17,912 bases of DNA from VMCP01 sp965659745 (GTDB taxonomy: Bacteria > Bacteroidota > Bacteroidia > NS11-12g > UBA955), in NCBI GenBank assembly GCA_965659745.1, contig CBFHXF010000041.1, positions 1-17,912 on the forward strand, written 5' to 3'. Shown here piece after piece: positions 1 to 7,403 of this stretch. Both the position numbers and the translations under genes were made by a program. The number at the start of each line of letters is the position of its first letter. The first letter of the stretch is position 1. Under the pieces are notes generated by a model, which was not told the DNA's origin, searched no databases, and saw only the letters and a list, made by a program, of their open reading frames with translations.

Positions 1-1530
1 GCTTCCTTGTTAAAGGGTATATTTTTGTTTTTGATGCGTCAAACCTTGATTGTTACCTCAAGGAATATTGAGTACGATCAGAAAAATGAGATATTTCAAA
101 AATACGAACGACTTAGTGAGGAGTTTTACCGCAACCATTACACGGGCGATTTAATGTCGCGTATTTCTGAGGATGTATCGAACGTGCGCATGTACATAGG
201 TCCTTCGATAATGTATTTTGCCAATGTATTGTTTTCTTTTATCATGATAGTGGCCCAAATGCTGATGATTAATACGTCGTTAACCATTTGGGTGTTATTG
301 CCTCTTCCATTTCTTTCTTATTCCATATATATAGTGAGTAAGAAAATCAATATCGGTAATAAGCGTATCCAAGAGCAGCTTTCGCTAATTACAACAAAAG
401 CGCAAGAAACGTTTGCGGGAATTCGGATTATTAAATCCTTTGGTGCAGAACGGCATTTCAATGATGATTTTTTGGAGTCCGGTAAAGTATTTCAATCTAA
501 GAATCTGGAACTAGCCAAAGTAAACGCCATATTTTTTCCTTTAATGACCCTTCTCATGGGCTTGAGTACCATTTTGGTTTTATACATAGGCGGATGGGAG
601 GTTAAAGCAGGTCGTTTTACACCGGGAAATGTGGCTGAGTTCATCATTTATTTAAATATGCTTATTTGGCCAGTAGCCAGCTTGGGCTGGACCACCGCAT
701 TAGTGCAAAAGGCAAGTGCAAGTCAAAAAAGAATAAACGAATTTTTAAACGAACCCGAACAACCCGATACTGGGTTAACGCCGTTCCCAGATTTCCAAAA
801 GTTAACCCTAAAAGTACCTCATTACCAGTATTTAGATAAAGATTATCCAGCACTCCAAGATATTGAGCTCGAAATTCCAAAAGGTCAGTTTATTGGTCTT
901 GTAGGGAAAACAGGAAGCGGGAAAACCACTTTGATTCAGTTGCTAACGAGGCAGTTAGAACTCCAAAAAGGATTCTACGGTGTGGATGATACGGCCATGT
1001 CGGATTTTGCGCTTTCGGCCTTTCGTTCGAAAGTGGCTTATGTTCAACAAGATACATTTTTATTCAGCGATACGCTCAGAGAGAACATCCTTTTTGGCAG
1101 CGAATCTGAAGTAAGCGAAGAAGAATTGCAAAAAGTAATCGGATTTGCCTCGTTAGGTCAAGATATTGCGCAATTTCCTAAAGGTTTAGACACCGTAATT
1201 GGAGAACGTGGCGTTTCATTATCTGGCGGACAAAAACAACGGATGTCGCTGGCAAGAGCTTTAATGCGCAATGCCGATGTGTACATATTTGACGATTGTT
1301 TGAGTGCGGTAGATGCGGAAACGGAAGCGGCAATAATCGATAAGTTAAAAATAGCCCTAAAGGGTAAAACTATTATTATGAGTAGCCATCGTATTGCACC
1401 CATATTAAAAGCCGATGAAATTTGGGTTTTAGATAGCGGAAACTTGAGTGGAAAGGGCACCCACGAAATACTTGTTGAAACAAACGATTATTATTCTTGG
1501 TTGTTTGAAAATCAATCACTTGAGTCTTAG
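1..1530 (+). CDS. ABC exporter half-transporter (TMD-NBD), 5' end cut off
   Basis: An inner-membrane ABC exporter subunit whose reading frame is open from base 1, so the first part of its transmembrane domain lies outside the window; the TTG at 7 is not taken as a real start. Counting from that TTG, residues 1-240 are the remaining membrane domain with hydrophobic segments near 68-88, 94-112 and 174-196. The ATPase domain carries Walker A GKTGSGKTT (300-308), a Q-loop VQQDTF (346-351), signature LSGGQ (405-409), Walker B VYIFDD (425-430) and H-loop SSHR (459-462). The residue after Walker B, normally the catalytic Glu, is Asp430, as in one half of heterodimeric exporters such as MdlA/YheI or TM287. 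The substrate is unknown; lipid or drug export are the usual roles. The family assignment is certain, the specific role is not. It is separated from the next gene by 153 bp. Confidence 0.93.
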   Translation, partial: ASLLKGIFLFLMRQTLIVTSRNIEYDQKNEIFQKYERLSEEFYRNHYTGDLMSRISEDVSNVRMYIGPSIMYFANVLFSFIMIVAQMLMINTSLTIWVLLPLPFLSYSIYIVSKKINIGNKRIQEQLSLITTKAQETFAGIRIIKSFGAERHFNDDFLESGKVFQSKNLELAKVNAIFFPLMTLLMGLSTILVLYIGGWEVKAGRFTPGNVAEFIIYLNMLIWPVASLGWTTALVQKASASQKRINEFLNEPEQPDTGLTPFPDFQKLTLKVPHYQYLDKDYPALQDIELEIPKGQFIGLVGKTGSGKTTLIQLLTRQLELQKGFYGVDDTAMSDFALSAFRSKVAYVQQDTFLFSDTLRENILFGSESEVSEEELQKVIGFASLGQDIAQFPKGLDTVIGERGVSLSGGQKQRMSLARALMRNADVYIFDDCLSAVDAETEAAIIDKLKIALKGKTIIMSSHRIAPILKADEIWVLDSGNLSGKGTHEILVETNDYYSWLFENQSLES

Positions 1531-1628
1531 TGGCGGCGTGACACTTACTTGATTATATAAATGTTGTGTGCAATAAAATGGAAAGGTTACAAAAAGTGTC
1601 TAAAAACCTTCATAAAAAAGTCATGAAA

Positions 1629-1661
1629 TTGAGGTGAAGCTCAATATTTTTTGCATATTTG
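1629..1661 (+). promoter_or_regulatory. Probable Bacteroidota-type promoter of the PUR gene
   Basis: CATATTTG at 1654-1661 matches the Bacteroidota -7 consensus TAnnTTTG at all but the first base. A TTG at 1629-1631 lies 22 nt upstream, within the range used for the -33 element. The implied transcript start is about 15 nt before the ATG at 1684. I see nothing else definite in the 153-bp gap 1531-1683. Confidence 0.5.
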
Positions 1662-1683
1662 CTAATAAACAAAAACGAAAGGT

Positions 1684-2004
1684 ATGCCTATGCATGAAGA
1701 CAACTACAAAGATCAAGATCACCAGGAAGACATTTTCTCTCGTCGTGTGAGAGCGGGTAAACGTACGTATTTTTTTGATGTGAAAGCCACACGAAATAAC
1801 GATTTTTACATTACTATCACCGAGAGTAAAAGAAGCCGATTCGACGATGGCTCCTTCACGAAAACCAAGCTTCATTTGTATAAAGAAGACTTTAATAAGT
1901 TCTCTGATGCGTTAAATGAAACCATAGGTCATGTGAAGTCCAACTTACTCCCCGAATATAATTTCGATGAGTACAACCGTCCAGATGAAGGCGAAGAATC
2001 CTGA
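1684..2004 (+). CDS. PUR-family (DUF3276) DNA/RNA-binding protein
   Basis: A small (106 aa) protein of the DUF3276/PUR-alpha-like family, widespread in Bacteroidota and distantly related to the PUR domain of spirochaete BpuR. PUR repeats bind single-stranded DNA or RNA; the cellular role in Bacteroidota is not established. The core begins at about residue 17 (IFSRRVRAGKRTYFFDVK) with the basic and aromatic beta-strand residues typical of the fold, then a second strand set (DFYITITESKR) and a C-terminal helix (YKEDFNKFSDALNETIGHV). Both ends are acidic and low in complexity. The start could be the ATG at 1684 or the one at 1693, since only two codons separate them and there is no clear ribosome binding site. 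It has its own promoter and a strong terminator, so it is probably monocistronic. Confidence 0.9.
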   Translation: MPMHEDNYKDQDHQEDIFSRRVRAGKRTYFFDVKATRNNDFYITITESKRSRFDDGSFTKTKLHLYKEDFNKFSDALNETIGHVKSNLLPEYNFDEYNRPDEGEES

Positions 2005-2017
2005 TTCTTGCCCATTC

Positions 2018-2046
2018 AAAAGGCCGGTTGCAACCGGCCTTTTGTT
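2018..2046 (+). terminator. Strong intrinsic terminator after the PUR gene
   Basis: A perfect palindrome, AGGCCGGTTG followed directly by CAACCGGCCT (2021-2040), is flanked by AAA on the left and TTTTGTTTG on the right. The GC-rich stem followed by a U-rich tract lies 14 bp after the PUR stop codon. Confidence 0.88.
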
Positions 2047-2084
2047 TGTCATTAATTTCCATTCATATAAAATCAAATCCTCCG

Positions 2085-2092
2085 TACCTTTG
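2085..2092 (+). promoter_or_regulatory. Exact Bacteroidota -7 box, 5 nt before the DUF4199 start
   Basis: TACCTTTG is an exact TAnnTTTG match. It ends five bases before the ATG at 2098, so transcription should start at or very near the start codon, giving a leaderless or nearly leaderless message. I do not see a convincing -33 TTG at the right distance. Confidence 0.6.
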
Positions 2093-2097
2093 TCCAC

Positions 2098-2625
2098 ATG
2101 TTAAAACGTGTGATCGTTTATGGTGTTGCTTTTGGCTCGTTAAGTGCCAGCATGTTATTGATTAATTTCCTCAATCAATTATATTTACACCGCAACTTTG
2201 TATCCGCAGTGCCTACCTTAGGCAATATCTTCATCTTAGGTATTGGGGTCTTTTTATTAGTTAAAAGCTTCATGGTGGAAGACTCAGAAACGCCTGTAAC
2301 CTTAGGAAAAACACTTTTTGCCAGTTTAACAATGGCCTTAATTGCCGCTTTGTGCAATGTAGCTGTTTACAAACATATTCAAAGCAACCAACCTGTTCAA
2401 TTTGAACATTTTAAAAATAGCCAAATTCAAGCTATTGATGCCTATATTGCTAAAGATACTTCACTATCTACGGAAAAGTTGAAACTAGAAAAAAGGGCTA
2501 CGGCTATAGAAAACTTAGAAGAAAAATTGAAAGTAGGTACCTATGCCAGCTTTGAAATACAGATGTACTTATCTCTTTCTATGATTATTACTCTATTGGT
2601 GTATATTGCAAAGAAAAAAAGATGA
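2098..2625 (+). CDS. DUF4199 family membrane protein
   Basis: A 175-residue integral membrane protein of the DUF4199 family, which is common in Bacteroidota and has no established function. The hydrophobic segments lie at about 4-25, 41-57, 70-91 and 153-170. A polar, helix-prone stretch of about 60 residues (95-150, many Lys, Glu and Gln) separates TM3 from TM4; this loop is typical of the family. The protein ends in a basic AKKKR tail. The ATG at 2098 follows an exact -7 box, and its stop codon overlaps the start of the acyltransferase gene as ATGA (2622-2625), so it heads a translationally coupled operon. The neighbours suggest envelope or lipid work, which is inference only. Confidence 0.85.
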   Translation: MLKRVIVYGVAFGSLSASMLLINFLNQLYLHRNFVSAVPTLGNIFILGIGVFLLVKSFMVEDSETPVTLGKTLFASLTMALIAALCNVAVYKHIQSNQPVQFEHFKNSQIQAIDAYIAKDTSLSTEKLKLEKRATAIENLEEKLKVGTYASFEIQMYLSLSMIITLLVYIAKKKR

Positions 2626-3359
2626 TCAAAAAGTATTTAGGATATGTTTACATGGGATTCTATGGTATTGTTTTCATAGGTGTTTTTTTGTTATTATATC
2701 CTTTATTGTGGGTTTTGCTCTCCCGAGAAAGTACGTATTATTACGCCGATAAAATCCGCAAATTCTGGGCTCATGTGGCGAGTTTACTCACGGGAATGTT
2801 TCCCGATGTTAGGTATGAGCAGCGCATCGATCCCCAACAACAATACGTTTTTTGTGCCAATCATATTTCCTATCTCGATATCGTGTTAATGGGTGGTTTT
2901 TTACCCACGTTTAACTTTTTTATGGCTAAAATGGAATTAAGCAAAATTCCATTATTTAATATTTGGTTTAAAACCATTGACGTGCCGGTGAAAAGAGAAA
3001 GTTTGAGAAACTCGCATGAGGCCTTTCTGAAAGCAGGCGAAAAACTAGATAAAGGGGCAAGTTTGCTTATCTTTCCTGAAGGTAGAATACCAGACAACGC
3101 TCCTGTTATGAAATATCCCCTAAAATTAGGTGCGTTTAAATTGGCCATAGAAAAAGGTTTGCCCGTTGTGCCGGTTACCATCTTCGATAACATGAAGCGT
3201 TTTAATGTGTTTACCAACTTTATGTCTCCTGGTAAAATGAGGATGAAAGTACATGTACCGATTCAAACCAAAGACTTATCGATTGACGATGCCAAAGACC
3301 TAGCAGAAAAGGTATATTCGATCATAAATAAAGATTTAATAGAAGCTAAAATAGTATGA
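2622..3359 (+). CDS. plsC: 1-acyl-sn-glycerol-3-phosphate acyltransferase (PlsC-like)
   Basis: A 245-residue lysophospholipid acyltransferase expected to add the second acyl chain to lysophosphatidic acid on the inner membrane during phosphatidic acid synthesis. One N-terminal membrane segment spans about residues 9-33. The acyltransferase motifs appear in order: motif I NHISYLD (H81 and D86, the HX4D catalytic pair), motif II around DVPVKRES (120-127), motif III FPEGRI (151-156) and motif IV GLPVVPVTI (179-187). The length is normal for PlsC. A relative acting on another lyso- or ornithine-type lipid is possible, since Bacteroidota have several paralogues. Both ends overlap neighbours as ATGA: the DUF4199 stop at 2625 and the gatC start at 3356. 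Confidence 0.92.
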   Translation: MIKKYLGYVYMGFYGIVFIGVFLLLYPLLWVLLSRESTYYYADKIRKFWAHVASLLTGMFPDVRYEQRIDPQQQYVFCANHISYLDIVLMGGFLPTFNFFMAKMELSKIPLFNIWFKTIDVPVKRESLRNSHEAFLKAGEKLDKGASLLIFPEGRIPDNAPVMKYPLKLGAFKLAIEKGLPVVPVTIFDNMKRFNVFTNFMSPGKMRMKVHVPIQTKDLSIDDAKDLAEKVYSIINKDLIEAKIV

Positions 3360-3652
3360 AAATAACCGACGAGAAAATCGATACATTAGCACATTTGTCG
3401 CGCCTCTCCTTTGAAGGAAATGAAAAGGAAAACATCCGACAAGACTTGGAGAATATTTTAGCGATGTGTGAGAAATTGAAAGAGGTAGATACCACCAACG
3501 TAGAACCGCTTATTTATATGAGTGAAAGTCATACCGTTCTAAGAAATGACGAAGTAATTCAAGAGATTACCAAAGCCGATGCATTGAAAAACGCGCCGAA
3601 AAGTGATAGCGACTTTTTCAGAGTGCCTAAAGTAATCGAACAACATGATTAA
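3356..3652 (+). CDS. gatC: Asp-tRNA(Asn)/Glu-tRNA(Gln) amidotransferase subunit C
   Basis: GatC (98 aa) is the small belt-like subunit that holds GatA and GatB together in the amidotransferase converting Glu-tRNA(Gln) to Gln-tRNA(Gln), and sometimes Asp-tRNA(Asn) to Asn-tRNA(Asn). The N-terminal helix carries the family signature LAHLSRLSF (11-19), followed by the helix DLENILAMCEKLKEVDT (30-46), the VEPL element (49-52) and the C-terminal FFRVPKVIE strand, which sits on GatA/GatB. The length is usual. gatA and gatB are not in the window, so the genes are scattered here. The start overlaps the acyltransferase stop by 4 nt, and the end overlaps the next ATPase gene by 8 nt. Confidence 0.96.
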   Translation: MKITDEKIDTLAHLSRLSFEGNEKENIRQDLENILAMCEKLKEVDTTNVEPLIYMSESHTVLRNDEVIQEITKADALKNAPKSDSDFFRVPKVIEQHD

Positions 3653-4334
3653 ATCTCTAATTGATATTAGCAACGTAACCAAGCGTTATCAATTAGGCGA
3701 ACAAGTGGTTTTTGCGTTAAACGGCATCGACCTTAAAATTGAAAAAGGAGAGTATGCCGCGCTTATGGGTCCTTCGGGTTCTGGCAAAAGCACATTAATG
3801 AACATAATTGGCTGTTTAGATACACCAACCAATGGCGATTATTGGCTCAATAACAAAGAAGTAAGTAAAATGTCAGACGCGGCATTAAGTGAAGTGCGCA
3901 ATGCAGAAATTGGCTTTGTTTTTCAGACATTTAACTTATTGAATCGCATGAACGCTATTGATAATGTGGCGTTGCCCTTAGTTTACTCGGGTGTGCCAAA
4001 AAAATTAAGAGAAGAGCGCGCTAAAGAGGTCTTGATTAAAGTAGGTTTGGGTGATCGGATGAATCACAAGCCAAATGAATTATCCGGTGGACAAAGACAG
4101 CGGGTGGCAGTAGCCCGGGCGCTCGTAAACAATCCAAGTATTTTATTGGCAGACGAGCCTACAGGTAACTTAGATACTAGAACATCTCATGAAATTATGG
4201 CCCTTTTTGACGAAATTCATAACGGGGGAAACACCATTGTTTTGGTAACACATGAGGAAGATATTGCGCAACATGCCAAACGAATAATCCGCTTAAGAGA
4301 CGGAATCGTTGAAAAAAGCGAGTTCAACGCTTGA
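3645..4334 (+). CDS. ABC transporter ATP-binding protein, LolD/MacB type
   Basis: A 229-residue stand-alone ATPase of the LolD/MacB/FtsE-like group, which energises FtsX-fold permeases in lipoprotein release, efflux or envelope stress. Visible motifs are Walker A GPSGSGKST (42-50), Q-loop FQTFNLL (93-99), signature LSGGQ (146-150), Walker B ILLADEPTG with catalytic Glu171, and the H-loop His203 in VTHEED. The phrase GPSGSGKSTLMNIIGCLD is characteristic of the MacB/LolD group. No FtsX/MacB-like permease lies next to it, so its partner must be encoded elsewhere. The ATG at 3645 lies inside gatC, overlapping by 8 nt in a different frame, which implies translational coupling. The GH3 gene starts 40 bp after its stop. 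Confidence 0.92.
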   Translation: MIKSLIDISNVTKRYQLGEQVVFALNGIDLKIEKGEYAALMGPSGSGKSTLMNIIGCLDTPTNGDYWLNNKEVSKMSDAALSEVRNAEIGFVFQTFNLLNRMNAIDNVALPLVYSGVPKKLREERAKEVLIKVGLGDRMNHKPNELSGGQRQRVAVARALVNNPSILLADEPTGNLDTRTSHEIMALFDEIHNGGNTIVLVTHEEDIAQHAKRIIRLRDGIVEKSEFNA

Positions 4335-4374
4335 TACTTACAAAGAAAATCGCCACTTTGCATTTGCAAAAATT

Positions 4375-6039
4375 ATGATTTCAAGCGCTATAAGTTGGTA
4401 CTTTAAACAAAGACATCAAGAACTTTGGGAATTAGCGCATAACGCTCGAAAAAATCAAGAAGATTTATTAGAATATTTTGTCGACAAACTGGGTCGAATA
4501 GAGTACGGGCAAAATTTCGGGATTGATGGCAAACTCACTTACGAAGAGTTCAAGATTGCCTTACCCGTAGTAGGATATGAANNNNNNNNNNNNNNNNNNN
4601 NNNNNNNNNNNNNNNNNNNNNNNNNNNNNNNNNNNNNNNNNNNNNNNNNNNNNNNNNNNNNNNNNNNNNNNNNNNNNNNNTACGGGCAAAATTTCGGGAT
4701 TGATGGCAAACTCACTTACGAAGAGTTCAAGATTGCCTTACCCGTAGTAGGATATGAAGAGCTTAAGCCCTATATAAGACGCACTATGGACGGTGAACAG
4801 CAACTTTTGTGGCCTGCCGATATTACCTGGTTTGCAAAAAGTTCGGGCACCACTAGCAACGAATCAAAGTTTATACCCATTACATACGAAGCGCTTGAAC
4901 ATACTCATTTTAAAGGCAGTAAAGAACCCTTAACCCAGTTTCATTCCTTTTATCCCAATGCCGATATTTTTGACGGTAAAGGCATTTTAATAGGCGGAAC
5001 ACACAAAATGAATGAAATGAATGGCAAGGCTTATGTCGGAGACCTCAGCGCCATACTTATGGTTCATATGCCGTCTTGGGCGAATCACAAAAGCACACCC
5101 GATTTAACCATAGCCGTTATGGATAATTGGGAGGATAAGGTAGAGAAAATGGCGCGGGCAACCTTAAATGAGAATGTAACGAGTATCTCGGGAGCCCCCA
5201 CATGGGGTATGGTTTTGTTGAATAGGGTTCTTGAAATTTCTGGTAAGAATCATATTCATGAAGTTTGGCCTAATCTGCAACTTTTTATTCACGGCGGCAT
5301 GAGTTTTGAGCCGTATCGTGAAAATTACAAAAGGTTGATTCCAGGTGAGCACATGAAATACATCGAAACCTATAACGCCAGTGAAGGATTCTTTGGTGTG
5401 CAAGCCTATAAAGATCAACGCGATTTACTACTTATGACACATCACGGGGTATTTTATGAATTTTATCCGGTGAACAAAGGTCCCGATTATTGTATTCCCC
5501 TTTGGGAAGTAGAAGTTGGAGTGGGCTATGCAATAGTGGTGACCAATAATTCTGGTTTGTGGCGATATGTCATTGGTGATACTGTAGAATTCACACAAAC
5601 TGAACCATATTTATTCAAGATAACAGGAAGAACCAAGCTTTTTATCAATGCTTTTGGGGAAGAATTAATTATGGATAATGCCGAAACGGCGGTAACCGAA
5701 ACGTGCAAAAAACTCGGATTACGCGTAGTGGATTATACAGGAGCTCCTTGCTTTGAAACGGGTAGAGAAGGTCACGAATGGATTTTTGAATTTGAGCAAA
5801 ATCCCGATTCCCTTGAGGAGTTTATAGGGGTTTTTGATCAGGAACTGAAGGCGGTGAATAGCGATTATGCGGGTAAAAGGGTAGGAGACATTCTCATGAA
5901 AAAACCTTTTGTGCATTTGGCGAGTCCGCTTACGTTCAAGCGTTGGTTGGAATCTAAGGGGAAGCTGGGTGGACAGAACAAGGTGCCTCGTTTAGGAAAC
6001 CATAGAAACTGGCTCGAAGAGATATTGCCATTTATTTGA
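4375..6039 (+). CDS. GH3-family acyl-adenylating enzyme, interrupted by an assembly gap
   Basis: A bacterial member of the GH3 family, related to the plant enzymes that conjugate jasmonate or auxin to amino acids through an acyl-adenylate; the bacterial substrate is unknown. I chose the ATG at 4375 (MISSAISWYFKQRHQEL) over the upstream codon at 4309, because the latter lies inside the ABC gene. Motifs seen: ATP motif FAKSSGTTSNES (from 4831), YNASEGFFGVQ (from 5371), and YVIGDTVEF (from 5566). A 99-base N run at 4582-4680 is flanked by two identical 78-base copies. Removing one copy plus the Ns (177 bases, exactly 59 codons) keeps the frame and gives 495 aa, the usual length for this family, against 554 aa as assembled. 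The gene itself is therefore probably intact. It may be the last gene of the DUF4199-to-ABC operon. Confidence 0.9.
   Translation: MISSAISWYFKQRHQELWELAHNARKNQEDLLEYFVDKLGRIEYGQNFGIDGKLTYEEFKIALPVVGYEXXXXXXXXXXXXXXXXXXXXXXXXXXXXXXXXXYGQNFGIDGKLTYEEFKIALPVVGYEELKPYIRRTMDGEQQLLWPADITWFAKSSGTTSNESKFIPITYEALEHTHFKGSKEPLTQFHSFYPNADIFDGKGILIGGTHKMNEMNGKAYVGDLSAILMVHMPSWANHKSTPDLTIAVMDNWEDKVEKMARATLNENVTSISGAPTWGMVLLNRVLEISGKNHIHEVWPNLQLFIHGGMSFEPYRENYKRLIPGEHMKYIETYNASEGFFGVQAYKDQRDLLLMTHHGVFYEFYPVNKGPDYCIPLWEVEVGVGYAIVVTNNSGLWRYVIGDTVEFTQTEPYLFKITGRTKLFINAFGEELIMDNAETAVTETCKKLGLRVVDYTGAPCFETGREGHEWIFEFEQNPDSLEEFIGVFDQELKAVNSDYAGKRVGDILMKKPFVHLASPLTFKRWLESKGKLGGQNKVPRLGNHRNWLEEILPFI
4504..4581. repeat. 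Left copy of a 78-bp duplication flanking a gap
   Basis: Identical, base for base as far as I can read, to 4681-4758. It abuts the N run at 4582. It is best explained as the same genomic bases present at the ends of two contigs that were scaffolded rather than merged. Confidence 0.9.
4582..4680. other. Assembly gap, 99 Ns
   Basis: A run of undetermined bases inside the GH3 gene, probably spurious because the flanking contig ends are identical (4504-4581 and 4681-4758). Confidence 0.99.
4681..4758. repeat. Right copy of the 78-bp duplication flanking a gap
   Basis: Second copy of 4504-4581. Only one copy is expected in the true gene: the protein would otherwise carry the same 26 residues (starting YGQNFGIDGKL) twice. 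Confidence 0.9.
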
Positions 6040-6070
6040 GACCTTTTAAAAAGCTGTATACTTTCTTCGT

Positions 6071-6078
6071 TATTTTTG
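6071..6078 (+). promoter_or_regulatory. Probable -7 box for kbl
   Basis: TATTTTTG is an exact TAnnTTTG match, 25 nt before the kbl ATG in the 64-bp gap after the GH3 gene. I do not see a clear TTG at 19-22 nt upstream, so the match is one-sided. Confidence 0.5.
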
Positions 6079-6103
6079 CAGTCATAACTTATAACAAACA
6101 CGC

Positions 6104-7300
6104 ATGTACGGATCATTAAAACAACACCTAGAAAACGAGCTTAAAAACATTCAAGAAGCGGGACTTTTAAAACGTGAAAGGATTATTGTTTCGGAACAAG
6201 ATGCTGAAATTACATTAGAGGGCGGACAAAAAGTGCTGAATTTTTGTGCGAATAATTATTTGGGTTTGAGCAGCCACCCTCGTGTTGTAGATGCCGCCAA
6301 ACGCGCAATTGATACGCACGGATACGGAATGAGTAGCGTGCGGTTTATTTGCGGAACCCAAGACATTCACAAGGAACTTGAGCGTAAAATAGCCGAGTTT
6401 TATGGCACAGAAGACACCATACTTTATGCGGCTGCCTTTGATGCCAACGGTGGGGTATTTGAGCCCTTATTTGGTGCTGAAGATGCCATTATTTCTGATA
6501 GCTTAAACCATGCTTCCATTATAGATGGAGTGCGTTTGTGTAAAGCAAAACGATACCGCTACGAGAATAACAATATGGCCGACCTAGAGGCACAATTGCA
6601 ACAAGCCAATGCAGACGGTGCCCGTTTCAAAATCATAGTAACCGATGGGGTATTCTCGATGGATGGATATGTAGCCCAATTGGATAAAATCGTGGCCCTA
6701 GGTAAACAATATGATGCATTGGTTATGACCGACGAATGCCATGCGGCGGGTTTCATAGGAGCTACGGGTAAAGGTGTTCCTGAATATTGTGGAGTACATG
6801 GCGAGGTAGATATTATAACAGGAACTTTAGGCAAGGCCCTAGGTGGTGCTATGGGTGGTTATACTACCGGTAAGAAGGAAGTTATTGAAATATTAAGGCA
6901 GAGATCACGTCCTTATTTGTTTTCGAATTCCCTAGCGCCAAGTATTGTAGGGGCAAGTATTGAGGTGCTTAATATGCTTACGGAAACTACCGAATTGCGA
7001 GATCGTTTGGAACAAAATGTGAACCAATTCAAAGCGGGAATGAAAGCGGCTGGTTTTGACTTTAAAGACGGCGCCAGTGCCATTGTTCCCATTATGCTTT
7101 ACGATGCAAAATTGAGTCAAATAATGGCCGATAAATTGCTCGAAGAAGGCATTTATGTGATAGGATTCTTTTATCCAGTAGTTCCTAAAGATCAAGCTCG
7201 AATCCGCGTACAGTTGTCTGCCGCGCACACCCCTGAGCACATAGATAAAGCCATTGCTGCTTTTACCAAAGTAGGTAGGGAGCTCGGAGTAATTAAATAA
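6104..7300 (+). CDS. kbl: Glycine C-acetyltransferase (2-amino-3-ketobutyrate CoA ligase)
   Basis: A PLP-dependent alpha-oxoamine synthase that joins acetyl-CoA and glycine to 2-amino-3-ketobutyrate, or runs in reverse to complete threonine breakdown with threonine dehydrogenase. The length is 398 aa, as in E. coli Kbl. Visible elements: the N-terminal NFCANNYLGLSSHP (46-59), SLNHASIIDG with His136, the cofactor residues TDECHAAGF (Asp210, His213), and the PLP-lysine motif TGTLGKALGG with Lys244. No tdh gene is adjacent. A serine palmitoyltransferase or KBL-like paralogue is less likely because similarity to Kbl holds over the full length. It is last in its direction, with a hairpin terminator after it. 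Confidence 0.95.
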   Translation: MYGSLKQHLENELKNIQEAGLLKRERIIVSEQDAEITLEGGQKVLNFCANNYLGLSSHPRVVDAAKRAIDTHGYGMSSVRFICGTQDIHKELERKIAEFYGTEDTILYAAAFDANGGVFEPLFGAEDAIISDSLNHASIIDGVRLCKAKRYRYENNNMADLEAQLQQANADGARFKIIVTDGVFSMDGYVAQLDKIVALGKQYDALVMTDECHAAGFIGATGKGVPEYCGVHGEVDIITGTLGKALGGAMGGYTTGKKEVIEILRQRSRPYLFSNSLAPSIVGASIEVLNMLTETTELRDRLEQNVNQFKAGMKAAGFDFKDGASAIVPIMLYDAKLSQIMADKLLEEGIYVIGFFYPVVPKDQARIRVQLSAAHTPEHIDKAIAAFTKVGRELGVIK

Positions 7301-7327
7301 TCTAAAAAGACTATTTCAAAGAATAAT

Positions 7328-7363
7328 AGCATCGAGTATTTATGTAAGTGAATACTCGATGTT
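7328..7363. terminator. Hairpin between convergent kbl and metS
   Basis: An 11-bp inverted repeat, CATCGAGTATT (7330-7340) and AATACTCGATG (7351-7361), with a 10-nt loop and extendable by a G-U and an A-T pair. TTGTTT follows on the + strand; the minus side is less T-rich. It sits in the 103-bp gap between two converging transcripts and probably ends kbl, perhaps both. Confidence 0.65.
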
Positions 7364-7403
7364 GTTTCATAGGCAAACAGTTACATTTGCATTTTTTTTG
7401 ATA

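Noticed and set aside
1540..1610. Inverted repeats GACACTT/AAGTGTC and AAGGTT/AACCTT after the ABC gene as a terminator
   Set aside because: Stems are only 6-7 bp, one has a 47-nt loop, and there is no U tract. Chance is likely in AT-rich DNA.
4504..4758. True internal duplication within the GH3 protein
   Set aside because: Copies are identical and abut the N run exactly, and the corrected length fits the family, so an assembly artefact explains it better.
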